From Lachnospiraceae bacterium (GTDB lineage: Bacteria; Bacillota; Clostridia; Lachnospirales; Lachnospiraceae), in NCBI GenBank assembly GCA_014804425.1, contig JAAUZV010000010.1, forward strand, positions 13,931 through 53,348: a DNA stretch of 39,418 nucleotides, read 5' to 3'. The position numbers and the translations under genes were made by a program. Position 1 is the stretch's first letter, and the number at the start of each line of letters is the position of its first letter. Positions 1 to 7,642 of this stretch are shown in pieces. The notes under the pieces were generated by a model. That model was not told the DNA's origin and made no database searches. It saw only the letters and a program-made list of their open reading frames with translations.

Positions 1-197
1 CTTTTGTCAGCGGCATGGGATGCAGTGATCAAAGCTGTACAGATGTATCCCATCATCATGATTGTCCGCCCGACTGCACAGATTACGATCATTATCATAC
101 CTGCAATTTGGATTGCACTGAAACAAATCACCACCATAGCAGTCAAACAGTTGGAGGCGATCATAGAGAACACCACGATGATCGTCATCATAATTAA
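1..197 (+). CDS. C-terminal end of a Cys/His-rich protein (5' truncated by window edge)
   Basis: The open frame enters from the left edge and stops at 195-197. The visible 64 or so residues are almost entirely Cys, His, Asp and Thr. Three consecutive units of about 13 residues fit C-x3-C-T-[DE]-x2-H-x-H (for example CPPDCTDYDHYH and CNLDCTETNHHH), followed by a His/Asp tail ending DDRHHN. This looks like a metal-binding tail, possibly of an exported or metal-handling protein, but the functional part lies outside the window. The frame and composition are seen directly; metal binding is inference. The internal ATG at 15 is probably not the true start because the frame is open to the edge. Confidence 0.55.
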   Translation, partial: FVSGMGCSDQSCTDVSHHHDCPPDCTDYDHYHTCNLDCTETNHHHSSQTVGGDHREHHDDRHHN

Positions 198-276
198 AGT
201 CGATAAAAGAAATGGCGCCTTCAACGGCAGCGTTGGTCTTGCTATCATTTTTTCACACCGATTCCGGAGGACTTTT

Positions 277-738
277 ATGATTATTCAGGTAACGGAACCT
301 CATTATGCACGCGATTTTGCAGTAATCTATAACAGCGCCAATACCCTCTTTGAGGAGCAGGAACGCTGCGATGCGGACGAGACCATCTTTTATAAGCAGT
401 TGCAGGAAGATCAAAATTTTGTTTACATGGAAGAAGACACGATCTGCGCCTTTCTGTCCTTCCATACCTTTGCTGAGTACCACGAACTGACATCTCTTTA
501 TGTTAAAAGAGAATATCAACGAGCAGGCATCGGTGAGCAATTATTATTGCACTTTGAAGCTTGCGCCAAAAAGAGCCTTGACAACTCCTGTCTCATTGTC
601 AAAGCTCTTCGCAATGCGCCCTGGGCGATTCACTTTTATCAAAAACACGGTTATGAATTATTGGATGACCGCATGCGCCGCATGATAAGTAATTGGAATC
701 TGACGGAAAAAGCATACGAAATGATTTTGTATAAATGA
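277..738 (+). CDS. GNAT-family N-acetyltransferase
   Basis: A protein of 153 residues of the GNAT fold, which transfers acetyl groups from acetyl-CoA to an amine. The acetyl-CoA loop appears as REYQRAGIGEQLL after a beta strand ending LTSLYV, and the C-terminal motif ALRNAPWAIHFYQKHGYELL is typical of the family. The start ATG at 277 has GGAGG at 266-270, seven bases upstream. The same frame is open back to base 4, but that extension is a low-complexity shadow of the Cys/His-rich gene. The substrate cannot be told from sequence. The next gene follows after 32 bases and may be co-transcribed. Confidence 0.85.
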   Translation: MIIQVTEPHYARDFAVIYNSANTLFEEQERCDADETIFYKQLQEDQNFVYMEEDTICAFLSFHTFAEYHELTSLYVKREYQRAGIGEQLLLHFEACAKKSLDNSCLIVKALRNAPWAIHFYQKHGYELLDDRMRRMISNWNLTEKAYEMILYK

Positions 739-770
739 CAATGAAAATAATGTAAGACTGGAGAATTAAT

Positions 771-1475
771 ATGAAAATACAATGTATATGGGAACACAAC
801 GGCAACGACAGCTTATTGTATTCTGATAATTTTGTAGGAGCTTTTACGAGAGGCGCGACCAAAGAGGCCGCCATTCAGAAAATGCATTCGGAGATTATAT
901 CCTACCTGAAATGGAAAGGCGAAATGGTTCCTGATTCTTTTGATCCTGTGATTATACAGGAAAAAGAATCCGAACTCACTATTTCTGATGCAGATACTAA
1001 TGTTCTCTTTGACAAAGAAAAGAAACCATTACGCGACTCTGAATATGAGGAATTAAGAGCACTCGCACTCAAATCAGCACGAGACTTTCAGGCATTGTAT
1101 GATGCAATACCGGATAAAAATAAAAGCTGCCTGCCAGTCAGAACAACTTTTTATGGTCAAATTCCCCGCACCACATTTGAAATGTATGAGCACACAAAAA
1201 ATGTCAATAATTATTATTTTGGCGAGATTGGCGTTGAGGCAGATCATGAGGGGAACATTGTAGAATGCAGGAAACGCGGATTTGCATTATTAGAAAGTCA
1301 ACCGGATTTTTTGAACAATAAAGTTTATCTTGGCAGTTATGACGAAGAATGGTCTCTGCGAAAAGTTCTAAGGCGTTTTATCTGGCATGATCGAATTCAC
1401 GCAAAGGCAATGTACCGGATGGCAGTCAAAACATTCGGTGATAATGTCCCGAATATATTTCATTTCAATCTATAA
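771..1475 (+). CDS. Uncharacterised protein with HicB-like N-terminus and DinB-like C-terminus
   Basis: A protein of 234 residues. Residues 1-55 have the look of a HicB-type antitoxin fold (short strands, then GATKEAAIQKMHSEI as the helix after a glycine turn). The last 50 residues contain EWSLRKVLRRFIWHDRIHAKAMYRMA, which resembles the last helices of DinB/YfiT four-helix proteins with a conserved His. The ribosome site CTGGAG sits eight bases before the ATG. No HicA toxin is next to it, so a toxin-antitoxin role is not supported. Domain calls rest on pattern resemblance only. Confidence 0.7.
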   Translation: MKIQCIWEHNGNDSLLYSDNFVGAFTRGATKEAAIQKMHSEIISYLKWKGEMVPDSFDPVIIQEKESELTISDADTNVLFDKEKKPLRDSEYEELRALALKSARDFQALYDAIPDKNKSCLPVRTTFYGQIPRTTFEMYEHTKNVNNYYFGEIGVEADHEGNIVECRKRGFALLESQPDFLNNKVYLGSYDEEWSLRKVLRRFIWHDRIHAKAMYRMAVKTFGDNVPNIFHFNL

Positions 1476-1479
1476 AAAA

Positions 1480-1545
1480 GTGAATACGGAACTGTTGGTT
1501 ACGCATTGGGACATTGGGAGAATTGTCGTAGGCACACTAATGTGA
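1480..1545 (+). pseudogene. Remnant of a YhcG/DUF1016-type nuclease gene
   Basis: Starting four bases after the previous stop, a short open stretch reads VNTELLVTHWDIGRIVVG and then stops at 1543. It matches the N-terminal signature of YhcG/DUF1016 proteins (a short helix, then W-x-I-G-R/K-x-I). Those proteins normally run to about 350 residues, and nothing homologous follows. I read it as a decayed fragment. The match is short, so confidence is moderate. Confidence 0.45.
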
Positions 1546-1572
1546 ACGATTTTCTTTATCTGATGCGAGAGC

Positions 1573-1608
1573 AATCTTCCTGCCCTATCATTGGAGAGCA
1601 GGAAGATT
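1573..1608 (+). terminator. Perfect 11-bp hairpin between convergent genes
   Basis: AATCTTCCTGC at 1573-1583 pairs exactly with GCAGGAAGATT at 1598-1608 around a 14-base loop. It lies between the rightward gene ending at 1475 and the leftward gene ending at 1685. The following bases are AT-rich (CTATTATCATAT) but lack a clean T run, so termination is likely rather than certain. Confidence 0.55.
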
Positions 1609-1684
1609 CTATTATCATATGTGATTATCGTCTCTGTTTAATGCCAAAATTGCGCCCGGTCTTCCGCATTTAATAAAAATGATT

Positions 1685-2308
1685 TCAGGTCCCCGCGCAA
1701 TTCTTCTTATGCGCTTTCAATTTCTTCATTGCCCAATCATAATGACTCGAGGTATTCGCGGCAAAATAAGAACCCAGCGCATTCCCTCCGGTCCACGGAA
1801 ATATCTCCTTGGAAAACAATTGTTCATTAGAAAGCATTTCTATTAACTTCATTGTCTCCTCATGGGATTTGTGAAGCAGCTCTTTTGCTTGCTCCAATGT
1901 GGTACTCTGATGCTTTTTCCAAAATTCTACATTCATTTCACCGTAATTCTTCCAGTTATAGGGCTGCGGAAGGAACGGCTGATACGCATCATTTTTCTTT
2001 CCGCGCGCGGTAATTCGAACCGGCGCCGTGTCCGCGCCATCTGCGCCGTTTTCATTCGCTTTCTCAATGTGATTTACCCGCACCCAGTTCAGTAAAAGCT
2101 GATGCCACTCATAAAGATGAACCAAAACATCCCGAAGGTTTTTATCCCTCTTCCAATGCGCTTCTTTCTTCGACGCATTCGCTGAAAAATCAAAGGGCGT
2201 ATTCAGCTCCTTTTCGGTCAATCCATCGATCATACTGTTTAGTTTCTCATAGTTTTCTGTTGCTGCACTGATCAAATCCGGTTTTGTCGTTGGCCTTCCC
2301 ATCGTCAT
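1685..2308 (-). CDS. ClbS/DfsB family (DUF1706) four-helix bundle protein
   Basis: A protein of 207 residues. The opening GRPTTKPDLISAATENYEKL and the internal LRDVLVHLYEWHQLLLNW, YNWKNYGEMNVEFWKKHQ and WTGGNALGSYFAANTSSHYDWA segments are family hallmarks. ClbS, the namesake, protects colibactin producers by opening the toxin's cyclopropane; most relatives in Firmicutes have unknown targets. The insertion around residues 84-104 (NGADGADTAPVRITARGKKN) is unusually polar. No colibactin-type synthesis genes are nearby, so a general detoxification or DNA-protection role is the most that can be suggested. An alternative start at Met3 is possible. Confidence 0.85.
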   Translation of the reverse strand: MTMGRPTTKPDLISAATENYEKLNSMIDGLTEKELNTPFDFSANASKKEAHWKRDKNLRDVLVHLYEWHQLLLNWVRVNHIEKANENGADGADTAPVRITARGKKNDAYQPFLPQPYNWKNYGEMNVEFWKKHQSTTLEQAKELLHKSHEETMKLIEMLSNEQLFSKEIFPWTGGNALGSYFAANTSSHYDWAMKKLKAHKKNCAGT

Positions 2309-2434
2309 TTTTCCTTTCTGTCTGTCCAGATTTCAGATGATGCAAAATGTCAGTCCGGCTCCCCGTCAATTCAGCCAGTTATATCTGCCCTGCATCCATC
2401 TGATCTTCCTCTGCTGTCCACAGTTTATCAGCGC

Positions 2435-2468
2435 AACCCTGACACCTCATGTCAGGGTTTATTTTTTC
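2435..2468 (+). terminator. Strong rightward intrinsic terminator without an obvious upstream gene
   Basis: AACCCTGACA at 2435-2444 and TGTCAGGGTT at 2450-2459 form a perfect 10-bp stem with a five-base loop, followed by TATTTTTT. The T run is on the plus strand, so it terminates rightward transcripts. The flanking genes on both sides are leftward and no rightward coding region ends here. Confidence 0.7.
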
Positions 2469-2507
2469 TAAGATTAATTTTGCCTGCTCCGCCAACAACC
2501 CGCAAAT

Positions 2508-2569
2508 TTGGGCGCTGGCACAAATTTGCAAAGCGAACTTGTTCGCTTTTGAAAAATCTTTGATTTTTC
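2508..2569. repeat. Cluster of three small inverted repeats
   Basis: Downstream of the leftward ATPase gene are GCAAATTTG / CAAATTTGC, GCGAAC / GTTCGC, and GAAAAATC-TTT-GATTTTTC (2551-2569). The last hairpin and the neighbouring TTCGCT recur in the palindromic element at 13474-13587. It may act as a weak leftward terminator, but there is no clean T run. Confidence 0.45.
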
Positions 2570-2586
2570 GATTTTTCTATCTACAT

Positions 2587-3882
2587 TCAAATACAAAACG
2601 CTGCATATAACGGAACGGTCTTTTTTCCGTCCTCAAAGCCGAAGTTTTTAGCGGAAAGTTTTATCGCATAATCCGGTTTATAGGTTTCCATATATACCTT
2701 TAAGCTCTTTGCTTTTGTATTATCTGCCGATTTCACCTCAATCGGTACCAGTCTTCCTTCTCGTTGAATCACAAAGTCAATCTCGGCGCCCCGCTCGGAT
2801 TCCCAATAATAAGTAGGATAGCCATTCGTGGTCAGCTGCGCATTCACATAGTTTTCTGCCATTCCACCCTTAAAATCATTGATCTCATCCACCATGTAGA
2901 GAATGTCATTCGCCGCCAGGTCTTTTTTTGCACGAAGCAGTCCTAAGTCTGAGACATAAATCTTAAATGCATCAATATCACGATAATTCTCAAGAGGCTT
3001 TTTTATCTGCTCCACTTTATAAACCCGCGACACAATGCCGGACAGACTCAGCCATTCAATGGCATTTTCAAACTCAGATGCCCGCCCTCCTTTTTTTATC
3101 AATTTATATTGAAAACGCGTATTTTTTTTGGAGAGCTGAACGGTAATATTGTCATAGACCAGCCTTGTTTTCTTGATCTCATTTAAGTTGTTGTATTTGC
3201 TCATATCATTTAAATAGCTTGCAAGTATCGCATCCTGCGTATGGCGCACCAAAATATCATCCTTTGTATTCGCAAACTGCATCACACATTCCGGCATGCC
3301 GCCGACCACAAGATACCTGCGATATAGCCTCATTGCCGCGTCATGCAATGCGGCGGGCATTGGCGTATCAAAAGCAAAGCACTTTTTAATCTGCTCCACC
3401 AGTCCATCCTCATGCATTGCAAGCAGGAACTCCTCCATATCCATCGGATACATTGTCTTCATATCCACCTTACCGACGGGAAAAGAAAACTTTGCCCTGT
3501 TCACCGCCACACCAAGCAGACTCCCCGCCACGATGATATGATAATCCGGCGCATCTTCACAAAAATATTTCAAAGAGGTCAATGCTCTTTCGCAAAGCTG
3601 CACTTCATCAAATACGATCAGGGTTTTTTCCCGAACAATTGTCTGTCCCGCAATATGGGACAAAATCGGTATCAGATATTCTGGACTGATATTTTCCTCA
3701 AAAGTCTCATTTAATTTGGGATTCGTCTCAAAATTGAAATACGCCACATTCTCATAACAGTTTCTTCCGAACTCCAAAATCGTGTAGGTTTTGCCAACCT
3801 GCCTTGCCCCCTGTAAAATCAGAGGCTTGCGGTATTCACTTTCTTTCCATTCCTCAAGGAAGCTCATGATCTTCCGATACAC
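2587..3882 (-). CDS. AAA-family ATPase with DUF4143/PD-(D/E)XK-like C-terminus
   Basis: A protein of 431 residues of the common AAA_14/DUF4143 class. The Walker A motif GARQVGKT is at residues 25-32 and a Walker B-like VFDEVQ at about 90-95. The C-terminal region holds EIDFVIQREGRLVPIEVKS, the E/D...E-x-K pattern of PD-(D/E)XK nuclease folds. The genes are common stand-alone cargo in Clostridia and Bacteroidetes; their function is not established. The annotated start is a GTG preceded by GGGGGA about eight bases upstream; Met6 is an alternative. It is not evidently in an operon. Confidence 0.85.
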   Translation of the reverse strand: MYRKIMSFLEEWKESEYRKPLILQGARQVGKTYTILEFGRNCYENVAYFNFETNPKLNETFEENISPEYLIPILSHIAGQTIVREKTLIVFDEVQLCERALTSLKYFCEDAPDYHIIVAGSLLGVAVNRAKFSFPVGKVDMKTMYPMDMEEFLLAMHEDGLVEQIKKCFAFDTPMPAALHDAAMRLYRRYLVVGGMPECVMQFANTKDDILVRHTQDAILASYLNDMSKYNNLNEIKKTRLVYDNITVQLSKKNTRFQYKLIKKGGRASEFENAIEWLSLSGIVSRVYKVEQIKKPLENYRDIDAFKIYVSDLGLLRAKKDLAANDILYMVDEINDFKGGMAENYVNAQLTTNGYPTYYWESERGAEIDFVIQREGRLVPIEVKSADNTKAKSLKVYMETYKPDYAIKLSAKNFGFEDGKKTVPLYAAFCI

Positions 3883-4011
3883 GCGTCCATCCCCCTTTTC
3901 TCAGAATTTCCAATGTAAGGTATAATCATAGTATGTCATATATTCGTGTAAATATCAATTAATTTTCTCATTATTTTTACACTAAAACACATGAACTATT
4001 TTATTTTTTTG

Positions 4012-4056
4012 CAATAAAAACGCAGAGCCTACCGGATTCTCTCCATAGCCTCTGCG
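4012..4056 (-). terminator. Terminator of the DUF1538/P-II operon
   Basis: On the minus strand CGCAGAG pairs with CTCTGCG, extended by CTA/TAG past one mismatch, and is followed immediately by TTTTT (plus-strand A run 4016-4020). It lies 30 bases past the stop codon of the leftward P-II-like gene. Confidence 0.75.
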
Positions 4057-4089
4057 CTGCATACAAAATCTATGATATTTCCTTCGGGA

Positions 4090-4767
4090 TCAGTCCTCTA
4101 ACAGCCTCAGTCCCGCCGTGTCCGTTACCGGCAGGGAAAAAACTATGGATTTCGCCTTGGACTGCATGCCTGCCTGCTCCATGACCGCTTTCATAATATC
4201 ATTTTTCTGATCTCTTTTTGCCACAATAAAAATAATCTCTTTCTCCGAGGCGAGGGACACGCCCATAAATTTCTCCGCCTGCTCCATGCCCGTACCTTTA
4301 GCATGGATCACCGTCCCGCCGTACGCGCCGGCGCCTCTGGCGGCATCCATCGCCAATTCCGTATATCCCTGATTGGCAATGACTACAATAAGCTCATGGG
4401 TCGTATCCTTCAAAACCGATTCCTCCTCTTTTTGAAAATCTAAGTTTCCGGTTAAAAACTGCAATGTCTTTTTCCCGCCGATGCTGCTTAGCGGGACAAC
4501 AAAGGCGATTCCCTCGCCCGGCGCGTCGATCCGAAGCTTCTGTCTAAGATGCTTCTTCGTACTTTGCCAAACGTCTTCCTCCAACACATGAAAAAGAACT
4601 GCTTTTTCCATGGATTCCAGACCCAGATAATCCAGAATATCCCCCGTCGCCGTTCCCGATCCCAGCGTGACAAACATGACCTGCAACGCTTCCTCTTCAT
4701 ACAGGCGAAGATATTTTTTTAACTGTTTTCGACTGATAATCGTTGTCATCAGACACAACTTTCCCAT
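4090..4767 (-). CDS. Tandem P-II-like regulatory protein
   Basis: A protein of 225 residues, twice the length of a classical GlnB. The second half (about residues 118-215) has the P-II layout, with ELIVVIANQGYTELAMDAAR, a glycine-rich T-loop region AGAYGGTVIHAKGTG, and EKEIIFIVAKRDQKNDIMKAV. The first half is a more divergent copy. It sits 74 bases behind a DUF1538 membrane protein on the same strand. P-II-like proteins next to DUF1538 genes are a recurring pair, and by analogy with GlnK-AmtB it probably controls that transporter. The ligand is unknown. The ATG is preceded by GGAG seven bases upstream. Confidence 0.8.
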   Translation of the reverse strand: MGKLCLMTTIISRKQLKKYLRLYEEEALQVMFVTLGSGTATGDILDYLGLESMEKAVLFHVLEEDVWQSTKKHLRQKLRIDAPGEGIAFVVPLSSIGGKKTLQFLTGNLDFQKEEESVLKDTTHELIVVIANQGYTELAMDAARGAGAYGGTVIHAKGTGMEQAEKFMGVSLASEKEIIFIVAKRDQKNDIMKAVMEQAGMQSKAKSIVFSLPVTDTAGLRLLED

Positions 4768-4790
4768 AAACCTGCTCCATTCTTACTTAT

Positions 4791-4818
4791 AGGAAATGCT
4801 GATAAATCAGCGTTTCCT
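4791..4818 (-). promoter_or_regulatory. Intercistronic hairpin between DUF1538 and P-II genes
   Basis: AGGAAATGCTGAT at 4791-4803 pairs with ATCAGCGTTTCCT at 4806-4818 with one G-T wobble and a two-base loop. There is no T run on either strand. In the leftward mRNA it would form a stable stem just upstream of the P-II gene, which suggests RNA processing or differential expression of the two genes rather than termination. Confidence 0.55.
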
Positions 4819-4841
4819 TAAAACCGTCTGTGAAATCCATG

Positions 4842-6371
4842 CTATAATTCAATAATATCCATATCCCCGTACTGATCGATGGACGCATATCCGCCCGCCG
4901 CTTTCTGAAGTCGTCCCGCCTTCACCTGATAGATCAGCCCTAAGGACTGAATGGTGATGAGCGGCGTCATGGCGACCATCGCAACCACACCGAACGCATC
5001 CGTAATAATATTGCCTCCCACCGCGTTACACGCGCCCATCGCAAACGGTAACAAAAACGTTGCTGTCATGGGACCGGATGCCACGCCGCCGGAGTCAAAT
5101 GCAATAGAAGTAAAAATCTTTGGCACAAAGAAAGTCAGCAGCAGCGCAATGGCATACCCCGGCACAACGAACCACATAATGGAGATTCCCGTGAGTACAC
5201 GGATCATTGCCAAACCGATCGACGTCGCAACGCCGACAGACAGACTCGTTTCCATCGCCTTGGCAGAAATGGCGCCCGAGGTGATCTCCTCCACCTGCTT
5301 TGTGAGAACGAAAACAGCAGGCTCCGCCTGAACAATAAAATAACCGATGATCATACCGATCGGCACGATGACCCATGCATAGGGCAGTCCTGCGATCACC
5401 TGTCCCAAGTAATTTCCGGCAGGCATAAAGCCCACATTCACGCCGGTCAAAAATAAAACCAATCCCACATAGGTATACACAAGGCCGATCAGAATCTTGA
5501 TCAATGTTTTTTTCTTCATATCGCGAGAGATCAATTGAAATGCCCCAAAAAACAAAACGATGGGAAGAAGCGAAACCGCCATCTCACGTAAGTAGACCGG
5601 AATCCCCTTGGCAAACAGCCTGCCAAGCTCCACGGAATCCGCAATCTCCGGTATCGCATCCGACAAATATTCCGTGGATTCCGGGTGATAGATCATGCCG
5701 AGGATCAGCACCGCGATAATGGGACCCACAGAACACAGCGACACCAGACCAAAGCTGTCCTCCGCCGCATGTTTATCGTTTCGGATCGCAGAAATACCGA
5801 TACCGAACGCCATGATAAACGGGACGGTCATCGGTCCGGTCGTCACCCCGCCCGAGTCAAATGCCACCGCCAGAAAATCTTTGGGGACAAAGGCCGCCAC
5901 TGCAAAGACCACCGCGTAAAAAAGAAGCAGCATCGGCGGCAGCGGAACACGAAGCAGCATACGCAGCAGCGCAAATACTAAAAAAAGTCCGACGCCCACC
6001 GCAACCGCCACGATCAATATCAAATTGGGAATCGAGGGAACCTGCTGTGCCAGCACCTGCAAGTCCGGCTCCGAGATCGTGATGACAAAACCCAGCGCGA
6101 AGCTGACTACGATCATGACAAGCAGCTTCCTGCTCTTTGTCATGGTGGTACCCACCCGTTCGCCCATGGGCGTCATCGCCATCTCCGCTCCGATGGAGAA
6201 AAAAAGCATGCCCACGATCAACATGACCGCCCCGATCAGAAATTCCATCAGAATATCCGGTGAAATGGGCGCGATCGTAAAGCTGAGCAGCAGCACGATC
6301 AGAATGATGGGCACTACCGCTTTTAAGGTTTCCTTTGATTTTTCTATCAGTTTTGAACGATTATCCCGCAA
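4842..6371 (-). CDS. DUF1538 integral membrane protein (putative transporter)
   Basis: A protein of 509 residues with many hydrophobic segments. It is an internal duplication: AFDSGGVTTGPMTVPF at about 170-185 recurs as AFDSGGVASGPMTATF at about 424-439, and SEPDLQVLAQQV at about 100 recurs as AEPAVFVLTKQV at about 349. DUF1538 proteins are predicted transporters of unknown substrate; the paired Gly-rich re-entrant-like motifs suggest an inverted or repeated-fold channel. The reading frame starts with TTG preceded by AAAGGTG at eight bases; no in-frame ATG lies closer than residue 42. It heads a two-gene operon with the P-II-like gene. Confidence 0.85.
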   Translation of the reverse strand: MRDNRSKLIEKSKETLKAVVPIILIVLLLSFTIAPISPDILMEFLIGAVMLIVGMLFFSIGAEMAMTPMGERVGTTMTKSRKLLVMIVVSFALGFVITISEPDLQVLAQQVPSIPNLILIVAVAVGVGLFLVFALLRMLLRVPLPPMLLLFYAVVFAVAAFVPKDFLAVAFDSGGVTTGPMTVPFIMAFGIGISAIRNDKHAAEDSFGLVSLCSVGPIIAVLILGMIYHPESTEYLSDAIPEIADSVELGRLFAKGIPVYLREMAVSLLPIVLFFGAFQLISRDMKKKTLIKILIGLVYTYVGLVLFLTGVNVGFMPAGNYLGQVIAGLPYAWVIVPIGMIIGYFIVQAEPAVFVLTKQVEEITSGAISAKAMETSLSVGVATSIGLAMIRVLTGISIMWFVVPGYAIALLLTFFVPKIFTSIAFDSGGVASGPMTATFLLPFAMGACNAVGGNIITDAFGVVAMVAMTPLITIQSLGLIYQVKAGRLQKAAGGYASIDQYGDMDIIEL

Positions 6372-6517
6372 TGCGCCAACACCTTTCTATGTATAGTCTG
6401 TATGTTTCTTATTGTAACATAAAGAACCTGTCGATTGTTGCATAAAACAGTTTTTTCAAAAATTTTTTATAAAATTGTGCCGGCGACCTTACTGTTTTTC
6501 ATATATCATGATCGGCT

Positions 6518-6561
6518 TCGTCAGAAAATCGTAAGAATTTCCGCAGAAAATTCGTTGAATA
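6518..6561 (+). promoter_or_regulatory. Four phased 11-bp direct repeats, candidate VanR-like binding sites
   Basis: Four consecutive 11-mers read TCGTCAGAAAA, TCGTAAGAATT, TCCGCAGAAAA and TTCGTTGAATA. Spacing of one helical turn is typical of OmpR-family regulator sites. The second copy with its next base (6529-6540) differs at one specified position from TCGTANGAAATT, the VanR box as I recall it from VanA-type enterococcal promoters. The array ends over the predicted -35 of vanH, as expected for activation. Regulation by the VanR-like protein encoded at 11451-12152 is inference. Confidence 0.6.
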
Positions 6562-6583
6562 CCGTACGGACATGCGGATAAAT
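6555..6583 (+). promoter_or_regulatory. Predicted vanH promoter
   Basis: TTGAAT at 6555-6560 and ATAAAT at 6578-6583 are separated by 17 bases. The -35 overlaps the last of the four 11-bp repeats. Transcription would start near 6590, leaving about 100 bases of leader before vanH. A weak -10 fits activator dependence. The rest of 6372-6688 shows only AT-rich sequence and the leftward promoter area of the DUF1538 gene. Confidence 0.5.
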
Positions 6584-6688
6584 GCCGCTTTCTTTTTTGA
6601 TACACTACCTGTATCGGAACGGATGACTACCCGCGCAGGCATCCAAACATCAGCGGGCATCAGTCGTTCAGACAGGAGGACAACATGC

Positions 6689-7642
6689 ATGAAAATCACA
6701 GTCTTTGATTGCGAAGAGGACGAAATCAAACTATTTCACGAGCTGTCACCGCGTTTCGGCATTGAACCCGTTATGACGAAGCTCCCCGCGGCAAAGTATG
6801 ACCACGACCCGGAACTTCGAAATGCCTGCATCAGCGTGGGACACAAGTCGAGGATTACCGGGGCTGATCTTCTCGCGCTTAAAGAATCGGGCGTGAAATA
6901 TATTTCCACCCGGAGCATCGGATATGACCATATCGATACGGACGCAGCCGGCCGATTGGGCATCACCGTCTCAAATGCGGTATATTCACCCGACGGTGTT
7001 GCCGATTACACACTGCTGTTGATCTTAATGGCAATACGCGGCACAAAATCGTCCATCCTCCGCGCAGAGCGCAGCGATTTTCGCTTAAATTGCCGCCGTG
7101 GAAAGGAGCTATGCGACATGACCGTCGGAATCATCGGCGCAGGGCGCATTGGCCGTGCCGTACACAATCGGCTTCAAGGTTTTGGCTGCCGCATATTGCT
7201 CTGCGATCAGAACCACGACGCAGACTGCATCCCCCTGTGTGAGCTGCTGCAAAAAAGTGATATCATTACCCTCCATGTGCCGCTCAGCGCTGACACCTAT
7301 CATATGCTTGGCAGGGATCAGCTTCACCGTATAAAGCGAGGCGCCTTTCTGATCAATACAGGACGCGGGGCGCTTGTAGATACGCAGGAGCTGATCAACG
7401 CATTGGAGGACGGCAGACTGGGCGGCGCCGCTTTAGACGTGATGGAGGAAGAAGAAGGAATTTTTTATTCTGACTGCTCACACAGAGCCATCCACAATCC
7501 CTTCCTGCCAAGGCTGCAAAAGATGCCGAACGTGATCATCACACCGCACACGGCATATTACACCGACCGCGTGCTGCATGACACGGTTGAGATCACGCTG
7601 CAAAACTGTTTTGAGTTTGAAAGGAGACAAGCACATGGATAA
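6689..7642 (+). CDS. vanH: VanH-type D-lactate dehydrogenase
   Basis: A protein of 317 residues (VanH of VanA-type clusters is about 322). It reduces pyruvate to D-lactate with NAD(P)H in the cytoplasm, supplying the next enzyme. The dinucleotide motif GIIGAGRIGRAV is at 147-158, the catalytic Arg lies in NTGRGALVD (R226), the acidic run EEEEGIFY is at 253-260, and the catalytic His is in TPHTAY (H287). The frame is open back to 6572, but ATG 6689 has AGGAGG at 6674-6679 nine bases upstream and starts where the family starts. Its stop overlaps the ligase start by eight bases, indicating translational coupling. Context with a D-Ala:D-Lac ligase and VanX is what separates it from a fermentative LDH. 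Confidence 0.88.
   Translation: MKITVFDCEEDEIKLFHELSPRFGIEPVMTKLPAAKYDHDPELRNACISVGHKSRITGADLLALKESGVKYISTRSIGYDHIDTDAAGRLGITVSNAVYSPDGVADYTLLLILMAIRGTKSSILRAERSDFRLNCRRGKELCDMTVGIIGAGRIGRAVHNRLQGFGCRILLCDQNHDADCIPLCELLQKSDIITLHVPLSADTYHMLGRDQLHRIKRGAFLINTGRGALVDTQELINALEDGRLGGAALDVMEEEEGIFYSDCSHRAIHNPFLPRLQKMPNVIITPHTAYYTDRVLHDTVEITLQNCFEFERRQAHG

Noticed and set aside
4-276. Upstream extension of the first GNAT frame
   Set aside because: Low-complexity Ile-rich shadow of the Cys/His-rich frame; a proper ribosome site marks ATG 277.
4951-5981. Rightward frames antisense to DUF1538 sharing a TPPESNA motif
   Set aside because: The shared motif is the reverse complement of the duplicated AFDSGGV codons; no ribosome sites.
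6400-6690. BlaI-type dyad near vanH
   Set aside because: No GTYTAT-N5-ATARAC match; a nearby TATAGTCTGTATG is not symmetric.
7578-7634. Longer N-terminus for the ligase
   Set aside because: Lies within vanH coding; the family start and ribosome site agree on 7635.
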